Positions 52,701-64,000 of a stretch of 64,000 nt of DNA are shown piece by piece. Both the position numbers and the translations under genes were made by a program. This DNA is from Taenia hydatigena (Eukaryota; Platyhelminthes; Cestoda; Cyclophyllidea; Taeniidae): NCBI GenBank assembly GCA_036345935.2, contig JADWOT020000008.1:13699733-13763732 (forward strand), in the 5' to 3' direction. Under the pieces are notes generated by a model that worked only from the letters and a program-made list of their open reading frames with translations, searched no databases and was not told where the DNA came from. The stretch's first letter is position 1, and each line of letters starts with the position of its first letter.

Positions 52701-53074
52701 TTTCCTCGAGTTGAAATCTCGATTCTGGAGATTTCGCAACGGAGACCGGTTAAGAGATCCAACTTTTATAACATAGGTTTTTACAAACATAGGTTTTTAT
52801 AAACTCTTTTATGAACTCTTTTTCTACTTTTTACTCTTCTCATCTTCCTCCGCATTCCTCACACCCCCTTTTAACTTTCTTTCATTGAATTAATGGAATA
52901 AATTCCCTCGTTGTGATTCGACTGACTTGGTCACTTGTTGCACAAGTCTTTCTCATTTGTGTTAAAACAAGCATTTTTATACTGAATCCAAAACAGCCAT
53001 TCATAAACTGCTCCTACTTGCCACGCATTTACACGCATACTTCTGCATAAAGGCATGCATTTACGTAGGTATTC
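49779..53074. other. No gene recognised; pyrimidine-rich part at 52.3-52.9 kb
   Basis: Non-coding-looking sequence. Around 52300-52860 the plus strand is T-rich with long pyrimidine tracts. At 52771-52804 a 17-bp unit (ACATAGGTTTTTA plus four bases) is repeated twice. The Lys-rich minus-strand frame at 52465-52259 is a by-product of that composition. Confidence 0.4.
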
Positions 53075-53159
53075 ATTCATAAGCACAATTTATTTGCGTC
53101 AAGCATAAGAAAATGCTTTTTAATGGCACCAAGCAATGTCTACATCTATAAGCATCCAT
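53075..53159 (-). pseudogene. Zinc-finger copy 3: single decayed exon
   Basis: This is the homologue of exon one of the zinc-finger genes, with the same 85-nt span and start context CGAAATGGATGC. It begins MDAYRCRHCLVPLK, so both zinc-binding cysteines remain. The two histidine positions read Gln and Tyr, so the finger cannot bind zinc as C2H2. The donor that should follow base 85 reads GA instead of GT. Upstream homology to copy 1 continues to about 53260. No further exons of this copy were found below 53075. It is a dead or dying third family member. Confidence 0.68.
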
Positions 53160-55714
53160 TTCGGTCAAGGGGAGAGCGAGTTGCACGAGATAATGTAGCA
53201 AGGCTTGCAGCAAATGCAATGAGTAGACATGGAACCTTCTTGATCAGTTCTCAACCAAACATGCAATTGCAACACAGAGCAGCAGTTTTTTGCGTGTTTA
53301 GCCAAAACTTTTAGCAAAACACACACGTGTGATCAAATTTACTGCAGCAAACTTGCTTTCCCGTTACGTGCCGTCAGTGAAGGACTCTTATAATCTAGTC
53401 TTTTTCTTTACAGAATGCGAAGCTGTCTTAATGCACCAAGCATTTTGGATGACTTTATTTCAGCATGCTCAAACCAATGCCTCATCAGTCTTTAAATGCA
53501 GGGTAAAAACAAGTTTTGCGAATCTGTAGAGCATAGAGGGTGCAAAAATTTATTAGCTGGCGTTATAGGCAACCCAAAATATGAAATCCAATTCGAGTGA
53601 GATCTTGTGACAGAGCTTACCGCAACGTTCAATAAGTAACTTGGGTGATGCCCTGAATGCGTTATTAATTTTATACGCAATCAAAATGCGGTGGAGCGAC
53701 GGCCGCATATTGTGGTATTCTTAGGACAGTACGGTCATAATGTCTAGAATCGTCGCACTTCCCTTGCCCCCTCATTGCGCCCCCGAATGATTAGCTGAAT
53801 GTTTTGAATTTGGTCTTCCTTGTGAAGAACAGAACATGCAGGTTTAAAACTCAAAACAAGGGATATTTTGGAAAGCTAAAACCGACACCTCATCGCAATT
53901 TCTTCAGCAGTGAGAAAGTTAATGAAGCAAAAGCATAAAACAAAATTATGAGCCCCCACTTCAAATTACCGAAAGTTAGTGTTTATGAAACATAGCTCCG
54001 ATCCTCCAGATAGCTCTATACATTATCGCCACCCAGTATTATGTTGTGGCAACAACGGACGCAAATTGTTGCTGTTGACTGATTGCGGCTGCCAATTTTG
54101 CCAGGCAAGTTTCGCTTCCTGGTGACTACAAGCAAGTTTAAACACGAAGTCTATTGCAGCGAGTATATTGTTTGCTTGCATAAAAGACTCATAAGCCGTG
54201 GAAGCATATCCCGCACATCGCTGTTCAGAATGCATTGAGTTAACGAGATGCGCTTATGGAGAATGGGACTTATATTCTCAGAAAAAAGTTTGTCATCACG
54301 ATATTAGAGTGTGGTCAACTCAACCACTTGATTCATTATGCCTATGGACGCCAAATATTAAGGCTCTATTCATCTTACATTATGGTGATTCGAGGTAACA
54401 TTTAGACAAGCGACGTTTCCAGGCGAAAACATGGTGGATGGTATAGACAGGAAAAAACCGGGTATGCCGCAATAAAATCCGTCTCTCCCTCCCTTCCACT
54501 TTCGTGCTCTAACATATTTAGCCTTTTCAGCCACCCCTTACATAAAGTACGATAGCGAAGACGGCATACGTTAGCTATTTTGTAGCTTACTGCTTTACAA
54601 TGATGCAGCCACTGATATTTATAGTTTTTTACTTATTTGTGATAAGTGGATGCCGAGATTAAGATAGTTGCTCCAAATTTTCATTAAAAGGAATAAGTTC
54701 GGCATGTAAAACAGCGTTTAATGTTGCATCACATTCTTTTAAAGCCTTTATAAGTGCTTACGCTGTCCTTTGAGTTGTGTCCAGTCTGCAGTCGCTTCAT
54801 TGGATGCACGTTATGGATACCAGCTTTAGTCAAGCTGTGCGAAAACGCAGGCTTTATTGCGATGTTGCCATTTGTTGATGCACTCAGAACTTTCCATTCA
54901 CATCGATATCTCATTTTTTGATAAGATTGTCTTCAACATTATGGGATGGCCTTGCGATCTAGGCGACAATTATTGGTAGATTTTATGCCGCAGAAGTCCT
55001 AAAACTGGACTTTGCGTGAGCAAAGCGTATGCTTTTTACAAATATTTGGGTGATGAAAATGCTCCTGAGACTCGCTTCTTTGCTTGAAGGAATGCAGAAG
55101 ACAATGAATGTCGTTGCCAGAAAGTTAGCACCGTCATTTGGGGATTGATACAAATGAATGGATAATCCTGTGGTATTCAATGTTTTTAAGGAGGGAGTGT
55201 CACCCTTTGACATTCCTGGAAATAATAGCGAATGGTGCGCTATTAGCAGCCTTTAAAGGAAGCAATAATTACGTCCTTAGTGGTAGCCGTACAAAAAATT
55301 ACCGTTTGTCTTAGTTGAGAAATATTCCATATTTCATGAATTAGTCCATGTATTCCTAGCGGCTATTCGGCAAGCGGAATGATGGTGTGACATGATCTCT
55401 AGCCGAGAGCTTCATTGTTTCGAGTGGCAATATTCCATAAAACTGAGCTCGGGAGTGCAGTTTAGAGGGATGAGACAGAATGCTTGGCTCGAGGTATGAA
55501 TTTGGAGCCACGGTTGCTAAGCCGAATCCTTAATTGTCAAGCCACTATGAACATGTTGAAAATCAAGTCTCAACAAATACTTGCGTTTCTTAAGAAAGTG
55601 GTTAGGTGCTTACGTTGAAGCGTCACATAAGCATCCAAAATGCCTAAACGAGCTTGCTTAGGCGATACGTTTCGGCGACCAAGCTAACAAAACACGTTAA
55701 TGCTTTTTGATTCA
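53160..55714. other. No gene recognised
   Basis: Apart from the first ~100 bases, which are the 5' flank of zinc-finger copy 3, this stretch contains no motif I recognise on either strand. Open frames are short and typical of chance. Confidence 0.45.
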
Positions 55715-56300
55715 CATAAAAACAAACAAATCAAAGACAAAATTTTTATTAAATAAAAGCCCTCAAAAGTAAGGTAAGCAAACTGATTCAATCCACGGCA
55801 AAATTTGCCCTGTCAAGTACTCTCACCGCAGTCACGTGTGCAACGTCAATTCATCAACAGACTAATATTGTCAATTAACTCTCACTAAGTTTAAATAGGC
55901 AAAAAGGTACTAAACTACAGCGAAACTGCTCCTGTCATATCACCCTAAATATAGGCATCAAACGAAAAATCTAATCTACAAAAACTCCTTATAGCGATTC
56001 ATCCTCACTGAAGACGCGTAAATAAAATATACTGACCTGCAAGAGAGTATTTTTTGTGTGAGTGAATTCTCGCTTTAGTCGCGTGAAAAAAAATGAACCA
56101 ATGTGTGGCAGAACTTTCTCTGTCAATTACTTCTCACTGTGCTTAAAAAGAAAAAGACCAATTTGTAGCCAAGCCTTTTTCTCACTAAAGACAAACAAAA
56201 CGAACAGTTATATAAAACCCTTTGTTAGTTATTTCAGCTGCAGCCACAGAGAAAAAAAACTGACTAATCTACGGCAAAACGTGTCCCTTTATTCCCGATG
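55715..56300. repeat. Minisatellite, ~55-62 bp period, about nine units
   Basis: Units begin near 55778, 55847, 55905, 55960, 56022, 56083, 56145, 56205 and 56246. Recurring parts are an A-rich start, CTGACTAATCTACGGCAAAA-like sequence, and CTGTCAATTACTCTCACT-like sequence near the end. Units differ by substitutions and small indels. A 114-codon plus-strand frame (56062-56406) runs through the last units only by chance of composition. Confidence 0.7.
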
Positions 56301-57970
56301 GCGAATGCTCGTGCAGCACTCCCTGTATCTGCACTTTATAACCTGCACTTTTGCATTAAAGTCGCGGTGCAAACACACTATGCTTCATGCAGTACACAAT
56401 AAATAACGAAAACCAAGCAAAGCGATGCCTGTGCAAAGGTTTGATAAAGTCGTCAGTGACGTTACTCTAGTAATTTTATAATTACGTTGCACAATTTTTG
56501 AGATTAGTGCTCTTACTGTGTTTATAAAAGCAAAGTCAACTAATTTGATGCTCTTGCTTTAGGTAATGGTTCCAATTCACTTCGTAACGCTCGACAATTT
56601 TGTTTACAAATAACGATTTTCGCGAATAACACGATGAGGTTTAGAGCGGTTTCCTTGCTGCAAGTGGAAATGCTGATTTATCGTTCCTTATAAATGCTTT
56701 TATACCTGATGCGTCCAACTCAAGGCCTTATTGCAAATTCACTAAGCTTCATAAAATATGTGAATACTGAAAAATGAGCAAAAGAATATTTCGGCAAGGC
56801 CTTTTAAAAGCCGTCAAAGTTAAGGCTATTCTCATACATTTATGGGCTGCAAACTGCATTAATTTTAGTTGCTAAGAGTCATCGCTACACGCATTTAGCT
56901 GTCGATCTTATAAAATAAATTTTCTGGTTATGCACGCCTCTTTTTGGAGGGCCTATGCAGAGAGGATTAGGCATGCTCTAAGAAGGTCGCCTGCTCGTTG
57001 ATCACATGACTAGTGTGCATGCACCCAACGGCCTCCGTGTTATGAATCAGACAAAATGTAGAATCTGGTGCTATCTCATCCTCTGCAAATATCATCAAGC
57101 CTCATATCTCGCGTCACAAAATATACTTGGGTCCTTTTGACGATGGGTCTTCAGCTATCGTCCTCTTCACCATTCACAGCATTGCACAATTCCGTGCTAA
57201 ATGCCAGTTCTCTTTTAAATGGCAGCAGAAAATAAAAAGGTTTTACTTCTCTTTCTGTAGGTACAGCTTACAAAAGATTTTCACGGTACAAAAGCTTTCT
57301 TCTGTTCTTCTTTGCTTGTGTTTCACAACAATGTGGAGGTTAAACGTCACATTATGAACAATGGTAAGATATCGGAAACAAATCGTTCAATTCAATTGCA
57401 GCCGTTAAAGTTGCATTTCGACAGACATTTAGCCTTCAATGTTGCAAAGTAATTTTTTTTTGAATTCACATGATTCTACATGAAAATGTTTTGCAGAAAC
57501 AATGAGTCACTTAAAGAATTGGGGTTTCAACATAGTGCACCACTAGGTCACAAGGCTGCCGTGCATGATGCAACGCATTAGCCGGTGACTCGTGAGTCCA
57601 CGCTAGCTCACGCTCACCTAAAGATCCCTGCTTTAGCAATGATTTTCATTACTTCTCACCTTCATCCATTCTCTCAATCGATCCTTCAACTGAGATTGAA
57701 TGGAGAGCTGGCTGCTGGCTTAAGCTCTGCATTTATCACCGATTAACGGGTAATATGATCGCCAAAGCTCATTATAGAGGATGTGGTGTCCTGAATACTC
57801 GTTACTGTTACAATAAGCTGAGACTGCGAGAGAACATACTGATCACGACAGCGTAAAAAGGATGAGGGGCCATTAGCATGACGTGAATGCCATGCCTTGG
57901 AGTGATTTACAGCTTCCAGAACGCAAATTACTTTGTTCTGGCATAAAATAGTTCTGTAAGAAGTAGTTGC

Positions 57971-58456
57971 TTAAGCGTGAGAGTCCTGTGATATCCACCT
58001 GATTCTATAGGTGTAAGAATTGGCTCGGTAAAGAATAGGACGCATCACAGTGCAGCGACGGGAGGATAATAGTTTGTAGTGGCATACCAATGTGCTGGGA
58101 ACCCTCTGTCTACAGTCAGAGCTCCTTTCTCTTTCAATATGACCTTTAGGCTGTTGTGTCATTAAGGCGCTATGGAGCGTCGAATTAAGTCCCCACAGCT
58201 GGTGACGAAATGGCAAGCTTCTCCCTTCGCGACACTTCCTACAACTGTTTGTGCACACGATTATCCAGCCAGTTTGACGAATTCTGATGGTACTTGTCCT
58301 CATATTTAAGTTCAGGCAGTAGCTGCTTCTATTTGAATAAGAAACTAGTCCAAATGCTGGCTCATGATCCAAAATTCGCCACCTAAATCTACACTCAGCA
58401 CAAATGGAAACCTGTTTGCCACTGCTATCTAAATACCACAGGCTCATCTCTATCAT
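57971..58456 (-). CDS. Unrecognised 161-residue ORF
   Basis: This is the longest open frame in the window, starting at ATG and ending TAA. The product is basic and Cys-containing: VSICAECRFRWRIL near residue 15 and CTNSCRKCREG near residue 70, then Arg- and Ser-rich sequence. The Cys spacing is not that of a zinc motif I know. No signal peptide or membrane segment is evident. No paralog in the window supports it, and flanking splice signals were not established. It could be a single-exon gene, an exon, or chance. Confidence 0.25.
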   Translation of the reverse strand: MIEMSLWYLDSSGKQVSICAECRFRWRILDHEPAFGLVSYSNRSSYCLNLNMRTSTIRIRQTGWIIVCTNSCRKCREGRSLPFRHQLWGLNSTLHSALMTQQPKGHIERERSSDCRQRVPSTLVCHYKLLSSRRCTVMRPILYRANSYTYRIRWISQDSHA

Positions 58457-60659
58457 CCTCCACTATAAAATCGACCGCAGACAGACTCACTCATTTTGAT
58501 GGTCGAAAAAGCCCATTATGCGCTTCTAAGAGCTGGCTTGCGCATAAAAGCTTAAGTATCTTGAAGGAAATGCATTGCATCGGTTATGAGAATCCGCTTA
58601 TAATCAAACAGTATACACGTCGAGATTCAGTGTCGACTCCTACAATAGCTGCAACCAATGCACTGACTTACTGCAGCTCTATTTACTTCCGCGGTTCAAG
58701 TTTCATGGTCCGTGCAAATTGACAAAAATAAGCAACAACTTAATTGAGGGTGAGCGTTGTTTTGCGACAGCAGGTTCGCCTAGGCGGACTCATTTATTTT
58801 CATGATGTTTTCATGCGAGCAACCATGAAGGTGAAAAACTCTGAGACCATGGACAGGAACGTTTCCCTCGATTCGAGAAAATGCTCAGCATTGTGCTGTG
58901 GCTTCCCATAGTCAAGCAATGAATTTCAGCATACCAGCCAATTAATACAATTGTTTTTCTACGCTTTGCCGAACGCACCCTATCAGAGCAGACCTACTTA
59001 CACATCAATGGTAATGTGACGAAATGTCGGAAATTGCATCTGCCATTATAAAATAGTTTGATGTGATTAATCCTCAGTCGCTAAATAAGGCGCAAGATTG
59101 TCAGTCGATTCTTTTCTGGATCAGTATAATCCTGCAGTGAGATTAAGCGACGCGTTTGACAAGTACAAATTTTGCGTTATAATAGTTGAAGTGAGCGTGG
59201 TAGTCGATGGTTTGCACAGACCTACATTATTTAATGCGCTGTAGACAAACCTACCGGTGCTGGTAGTTGCTGACGATAATGCAGACCCTCCAAAATTTCA
59301 ATCATGTTGATGCTTTCCAATGCAAGTGCAGTCATACATTCCTGTTTCACCCAAAACGGCATAATGGCAGTGAGTATTTACTGCGCATGTAGGCTTCCGA
59401 GGTCTTATTTTAGTTCATTGCATTTGTAATGGGTAGGCAACGATAAATCCGGTAATCATGGTGACTACGTGGCTTTATAGCAATGTGTTAACGTAGCCCC
59501 AGCGCCAGCCGTTATAAACTCCCCATCTTTGGCACAAATCAAATCAACGCTGGCTTGCCCTGATAATCGCTGGCATTAGAAGCCTTTACACGTTCTGTTT
59601 CTAAGCTTTATCTCTCTTTGTTTATAAAGTTTACTTTCATTACATTTGGGTTAACTTATTCGCATTCTAATGGCGATCACTTACATTGCTAAAGTTATGG
59701 GTGCGAAATAGCTCACAACGTAAAAATACTGGTGCATATCTAAATTAGCTTCTAAGGTGTGCAGCTACCTTGACGCTTCCAGCTAAATGAGGATGTTTGG
59801 ATTCCTTCCGCACTTCAATTCCCCACCCTCGGATGGCAGCACGTTCGTAAAATTATTGTGCTAGATAACCGTCTCTGCCAGTTACTTTTGTCCAAACGTT
59901 CTCGAATTCCACCCGAAATCCTTCCAAAGCTCTTCCATATAACGGAGGCGATCGGAACCCCACTGACGTTTACTATTCATATTTGATCCCAACGCATGTG
60001 TTTGTTTAAAGCACCAAAAGTTTGATTCGTCAATTGATCCTTAACAAATAAAAACGGTTGTTCTCGTAACCTGCGCGCGGTCAGAAGTACGCTTTTGTTC
60101 TAGGTAAGAAACAGCGAAAACGGCCAAAACTTTTACGCATTCAAAAGCAGTGGTGTTTTTCTTCTTTGCCTCTGATTTGGTTGGATGGGTAATTTAGCAA
60201 GTAATAACCCACTAAAGCCGTACGATTGTCATACTAAGGGTCAACATGGCATTCAAATTAATTCAATTCTGCGCAAGGGCTGATGCTCTGGGCTGCGACT
60301 AATAAGTTTTGTGGTGTTCAAATAAAACAATTGCCAATTTCGCGGAGAGGATAAAGCACTACATGGGGTACGGCCAGTAAAGCTGAAAGTCGGAAACAAA
60401 TAGCAAACAACCGCCTATCTTCCCTGTCCGTCGTCGCCTGCTGGCACGCCTGCTTCATAAGGCATCTACCGTAAGCACAGCCACAAATGCTGCCACGGCG
60501 CCATTGGTAGCAGAATTGGTTTGTACTTACAGAAACTTTAAAGCCGCTGCATTACATTTGCGAAAAACGGGCTAATATAAGGAGGATGCGCGCTGTTTGA
60601 CCGCAGCAGTTGATAATGGTGAAGAGGGAAAGAGGGTAAAGTTGAACGCTAATTATTAG

Positions 60660-60732
60660 TTTCGTGGCCTAATGGGTAAAGCGTCTAACTCCAGATCGGA
60701 GGATTACGGGTTTTAGTTTTTTTAGGGCAATG
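60660..60732 (+). pseudogene. Degenerate tRNA-like sequence
   Basis: TGGCCTAATGGGTAAAGCGTCT matches the D-arm region and A-box of eukaryotic tRNAs, with a composition typical of tRNA-Arg. It is followed by an anticodon arm with CTCCAGA in the loop, that is anticodon CCA as in tRNA-Trp. The anticodon stem has one mismatch. The T-arm reads GGGTTTTAGTTTTT and cannot pair, and the B-box is lost. It is a tRNA pseudogene or the head of a tRNA-derived repeat, not an active gene. Confidence 0.55.
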
Positions 60733-62357
60733 AAATTCCCTCATCTCATCCGCTGCTTGTGAAGGCAAAACGCGAAGTTATGCAGCACCACACGACTGCA
60801 TTAGTGTTCTTGTTACTAAACTAATGGCGAATGTGTTGATGTCAACTTGGTTTTTGTAGGTGGCAACAAGATCACTGTCGCATAACAAAGTAAGGAAGTC
60901 GAGCAGCTATGTCTTTACGAAGTAAAGCATAATTTAGGCGCTTTGGCTTTATTCACAGTTGTCGCTTGCAATGCGCAAATAGACCTAATAAGGTAGGATA
61001 TGTTCAGATAGATACGCCATTTATCGGAGAACCAAAATGCCAATTAGAGTAAGATAAGATGCGTTAGAGCCTCATAATTGAGAATGAATAGCAGTCGCCA
61101 AAAGAGCTGCGAAGAGCTTGGTAAACTTTGTAGTCGCATCAGAGTAGGTTCGAAGAAAATGGTTGGACATCGAGGGAGTGCGTATATGGGCCACTTGCTT
61201 AATTAACTGGTAAATGATGGATAAGTACGCAGATGGGTGAACAGGCTACTCAATAATTGTCTTAATTTTGCTGCTAGTAGACTCACTAGAAAACGAAGAA
61301 TTGAAGTGGTAATTCTATGCTTCATGGGTAGTTGCCATGTAAGTACGCTCGGATATTTGGATGGTCGAGTTACAATACCACACACCATTGGTAAAGAACA
61401 CGACGGAGTGGGTGAACGTTTTCACTCCTTGCCATGAATGAGCAGCAACCTTCACCCTCATCACCTCTGTCCTCTTTGTCAATGTTACTCCAAGTAGCAT
61501 CATTGTCGCTACGTCATTTATGCAAGCGACGTTTTTCACATTACACGCTTACCTGCTTACGTGTCTAAGGTAAGTGGCTATAACTTAGGGCTTAATGCCT
61601 CCTTTTCTAACAGCTACATTTTCCGGCACAACCTTCTCTGTGCCTACTTGTAGACTACAGCGGTCACCTCCCATGATGTTTAAAAGTTCTGTTGTTTAAG
61701 TGGTCCACTTACGAGGCAAATTACTTAATGTGAGTGGTGCTCGCCACAGTTTTAGCTGAATAACGTTTCGGTCTCCTGCAAATCACTTTTATTCTATTGG
61801 TATGAAGGTACCTTTTATAAGCGTTGAAGGTTTTAATAGGTCCTAACGCTATTCCCCTTAACAGCGAAGAGCTGCCTACTGGCGCCCAGTAGGATACTGC
61901 AAGAAAGGAAACTTACAAAAGCTGCAAAGATTTTAGTATGGACTGCTTGTGAGAGAAAATCATGTTAACCCCATAGACTCCCCTATACAGCATCAGTGAC
62001 AAACATTACCCAAGCTTTGTAAAGCCAGTCTTATTTAGTCAAGCACTCATTTTGAAGCAGGAGTTCCAAATACAACATCGGCCAGTGAGCCCTGATTTCA
62101 ATGAGTGTGATATCAAGGGCACGTAATAAAATCGCGACCTACCGCTTTCACTAGGCCAAAGTTCAGCTGTTTCTGCGTTTACCGGCGGCTGGTTTGAAGT
62201 GTATTCGTTAGCATTTTACTTGAAGAAACTAAATAGTTCCCTTATAACAGCACGACACTCCTAGCCTCTTCTTCTCACCACTTCTCGTGCTTTTCTGTCC
62301 AACTATCCATCCATCTGCCTGCCAAACCATCTATTAAACAAAGCTAATTAACATTTG

Positions 62358-62363
62358 TTTATT
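62358..62363 (-). promoter_or_regulatory. Poly(A) signal after T-box copy B
   Basis: AATAAA on the minus strand about 105 bases after the stop codon of T-box copy B, comparable to the hexamer 83 bases after the stop of copy A. Confidence 0.45.
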
Positions 62364-62467
62364 CTCGAATGTGCCTGTGATTCATTGAATAACACAAAAG
62401 ACTTGCACATTCCTTTCCATACACACACATAGAGCCTAAAAGTCAAAAAGGTGGAAGGCTAAAATAA

Positions 62468-63895
62468 CTATTTTAATAAGCGTCGTCGACTTCTAAGTGC
62501 TTTGATGTGGGGGCTTTCATTGATCGCTGCGTCAGAAACGTGCTTATTGCGATAGATAGTTACGGCTATGAACTACATGCTTAAGGCCTACTGAGAATCT
62601 CTTTTTTGTCCTTTTGCATTTGACGGACGTAAAAAACCGTGAGCAAATATCAAAGTGAAGACCTAGACGAACTTAGAGTGAATTTCCGCAATGATAAACT
62701 GAGGCTAAGGTCCAACTTCTCACATAGACGTAAGACAGATCGGGCACTAGCGCCAAGATCAACTGCCTAATTCTTCTTGATAGCAGTGCTGGAATTGTTA
62801 ATGACCTTGATCGGCTTATAATCCGCATTATAAGCCATCAACTCCAAACCTTTTGCATACGCTGCGTGACGCATCGATTTGGAAAGCTGGAAGAAACAAA
62901 AGGACGTCTATTAGGATTATATTTTCAAGACGGATATTTGAGCACCAATTTTCAAAGGCAAGCTTTCTACACTCGCTTATCTGCATTGATTTGATGGATG
63001 TGGATGGCTGAGAGTCTGACAGGTTATCCAATGGGTAGACTGGATTCTGTGCATCAAGTCCAAAAAAAACGAACCTCTCATCAACCTCTAAGCCCTCAAC
63101 GATGACTGTGGGTGTACGGGATGTCCACCTGCACAAAAACCAAGTCACTAAATGGGAGGATGGCGATTGACGAGAAGGAATTTGGGAACCGTAACCATTT
63201 ACCTGTCATTCTTGCATGTAATCATCTCCATCAAGTAGGGCCACGTTGCCTACCATGATGCCTTGCCGAGCAATTGTAGAGCAATTACCGGATGTTCCAC
63301 TAAATTTTAAAGCCTGAGAGCTGCTTCTACCACGCAAATGGATGAAAACTTACCTCTTGGACTGTCAAAGTGTGCATACTACGCATTGGGCTCCGCCTTA
63401 CTAACGACCGGCAAATTCGAGTGCAGGGCCAGTTTTACAGCTAGAGGAAGATTGGATGGACATTGTTGCGCTCCTAATCTAGCAAATGAACTATCCACTG
63501 CTACTCTAGATAGAACTCCTTTGTTAATGCCTCCATGTTTAACTTCAATCTTGTTGACCACTTGTGAGACATTAAGGGGAAGATTAGTGAGCCATTATGT
63601 CTATTGCGTCGCCATACCGAATGGTTCTCAACCACCTGTCACAATCAGATTGCCTTTGCGGTAGTCCAGAGCAGCATCAAACAATTTCGCTGCAGTCCGC
63701 GAGCGACATTTGTGTTTTCGTAGACACGAAAATCTTGGTGACAATCAGGAGCGGTCAGATGTGGCTTAAAATACGTACTGTCATTGTAGTCAATTCGGCA
63801 GTATCTTGATGAGAGACAAAGTGGATCGTGGATGTAAAAATAACGTACCATAGAGCCTGCGCTGTTAGAATGTAGGGTCAATTCTTGATAAAAAC
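62468..63895 (-). pseudogene. T-box transcription factor, copy B (inverted duplicate, decayed)
   Basis: Homologous to copy A at 13.3-14.7 kb, in opposite orientation. Shared landmarks in order: acceptor CAG|GTTTTT at 63895; a segment with STYFKP and DCHQ; a segment with KGVLSRVAVD and NLPLAVK; the exon ending at 63203 (MEMITCKND) with donor CAG|GTAAAT; a 74-bp intron; the exon from 63128 (EGLEVDERFVFFGLDAQ); and a final exon (FIAVTIYRNKHVSDAAIN) ending at TAG 62470-62468 in RSRRRLLK, where copy A ends GSRGRLLR. The exon before the 74-bp intron carries an in-frame TAG (63250-63252) where copy A has CAG. The T-box exon lacks the region equivalent to KDRVMYKFQSSQW and is more diverged than in copy A. 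The upstream part is less damaged than in copy A (78 open codons, 63881-63645). The conserved upstream part has no domain I recognise. Probably a pseudogene. Confidence 0.78.
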
Positions 63896-64000
63896 CTGCA
63901 AAACTCCCCGCTTACTTGCCTGCCTACTTACTGGTCTCGTAATCGACACAGATTGAATAATGAAACTTCGCAATTAGTTGATCTATAACATAGATTTATT

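Larger units (their letters stand above)
56301..62357. other. No confident gene; one long ORF and one tRNA-like remnant
   Basis: AT-rich sequence. The 161-codon frame at 57971-58456 and the tRNA-like element at 60660-60732 are listed separately. I found no other recognisable exon, and no extension of T-box copy B. Confidence 0.4.

Overview
This is eukaryotic, animal-type DNA. It is AT-rich and contains no long uninterrupted genes. Everything recognisable is built from short exons joined by GT-AG introns of 43 bp to about 2.3 kb, and a run of exactly 100 N marks a scaffold gap. The families present (arrestin, T-box, receptor-type guanylate cyclase, C2H2 zinc finger) are metazoan. Very short introns, divergent T-box copies and a receptor guanylate cyclase would suit a nematode, but a flatworm or other small invertebrate cannot be excluded from sequence alone.

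Layout: (1) 0.57-5.1 kb, minus strand: three in-phase internal exons of an arrestin gene whose two ends I cannot find. (2) 5.5-13.3 kb: assembly gap, a 61-bp tandem repeat, a small hairpin, otherwise nothing recognised. (3) 13.3-14.8 kb, plus strand: T-box copy A, with several in-frame stops. (4) 14.8-32.6 kb: mostly non-coding, with a composition-shifted stretch near 19-20.5 kb, a diverged ~150-176 bp tandem array (22.6-23.9 kb), a duplicated segment (24.7-25.2 kb), an uncertain ORF at 27.6 kb and a tRNA-like remnant at 29.9 kb. (5) 32.6-34.2 kb, plus strand: decayed receptor guanylate cyclase covering kinase-homology, linker and start of the cyclase domain. (6) 36.6-38.0 kb and 48.4-49.8 kb, minus strand: two complete paralogous genes, each encoding a 125-residue, four-finger C2H2 protein with identical five-exon structure, plus a one-exon relic of a third copy at 53.1 kb. 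(7) 55.7-56.3 kb: ~60-bp minisatellite. (8) 58 kb: a 161-codon ORF of unknown nature; 60.7 kb: a tRNA-like remnant. (9) 62.4-63.9 kb, minus strand: T-box copy B, an inverted duplicate of copy A about 48 kb away.

The theme is local duplication followed by decay. The T-box pair is inverted, and each copy carries different nonsense codons in the same exon. The zinc-finger family shows two intact members and one dying exon. The best-preserved units are the arrestin exons and zinc-finger copies 1 and 2, where splice sites, phase and reading frame agree at every junction examined. The zinc-finger paralogs also share start, stop and poly(A) positions. The finger proteins and T-box copies could be nuclear DNA-binding regulators, and arrestin and guanylate cyclase belong to receptor signalling, but nothing here shows that these genes act together. 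All exon calls were made by eye from motifs, frame and splice sites; no alignment or database search was run.
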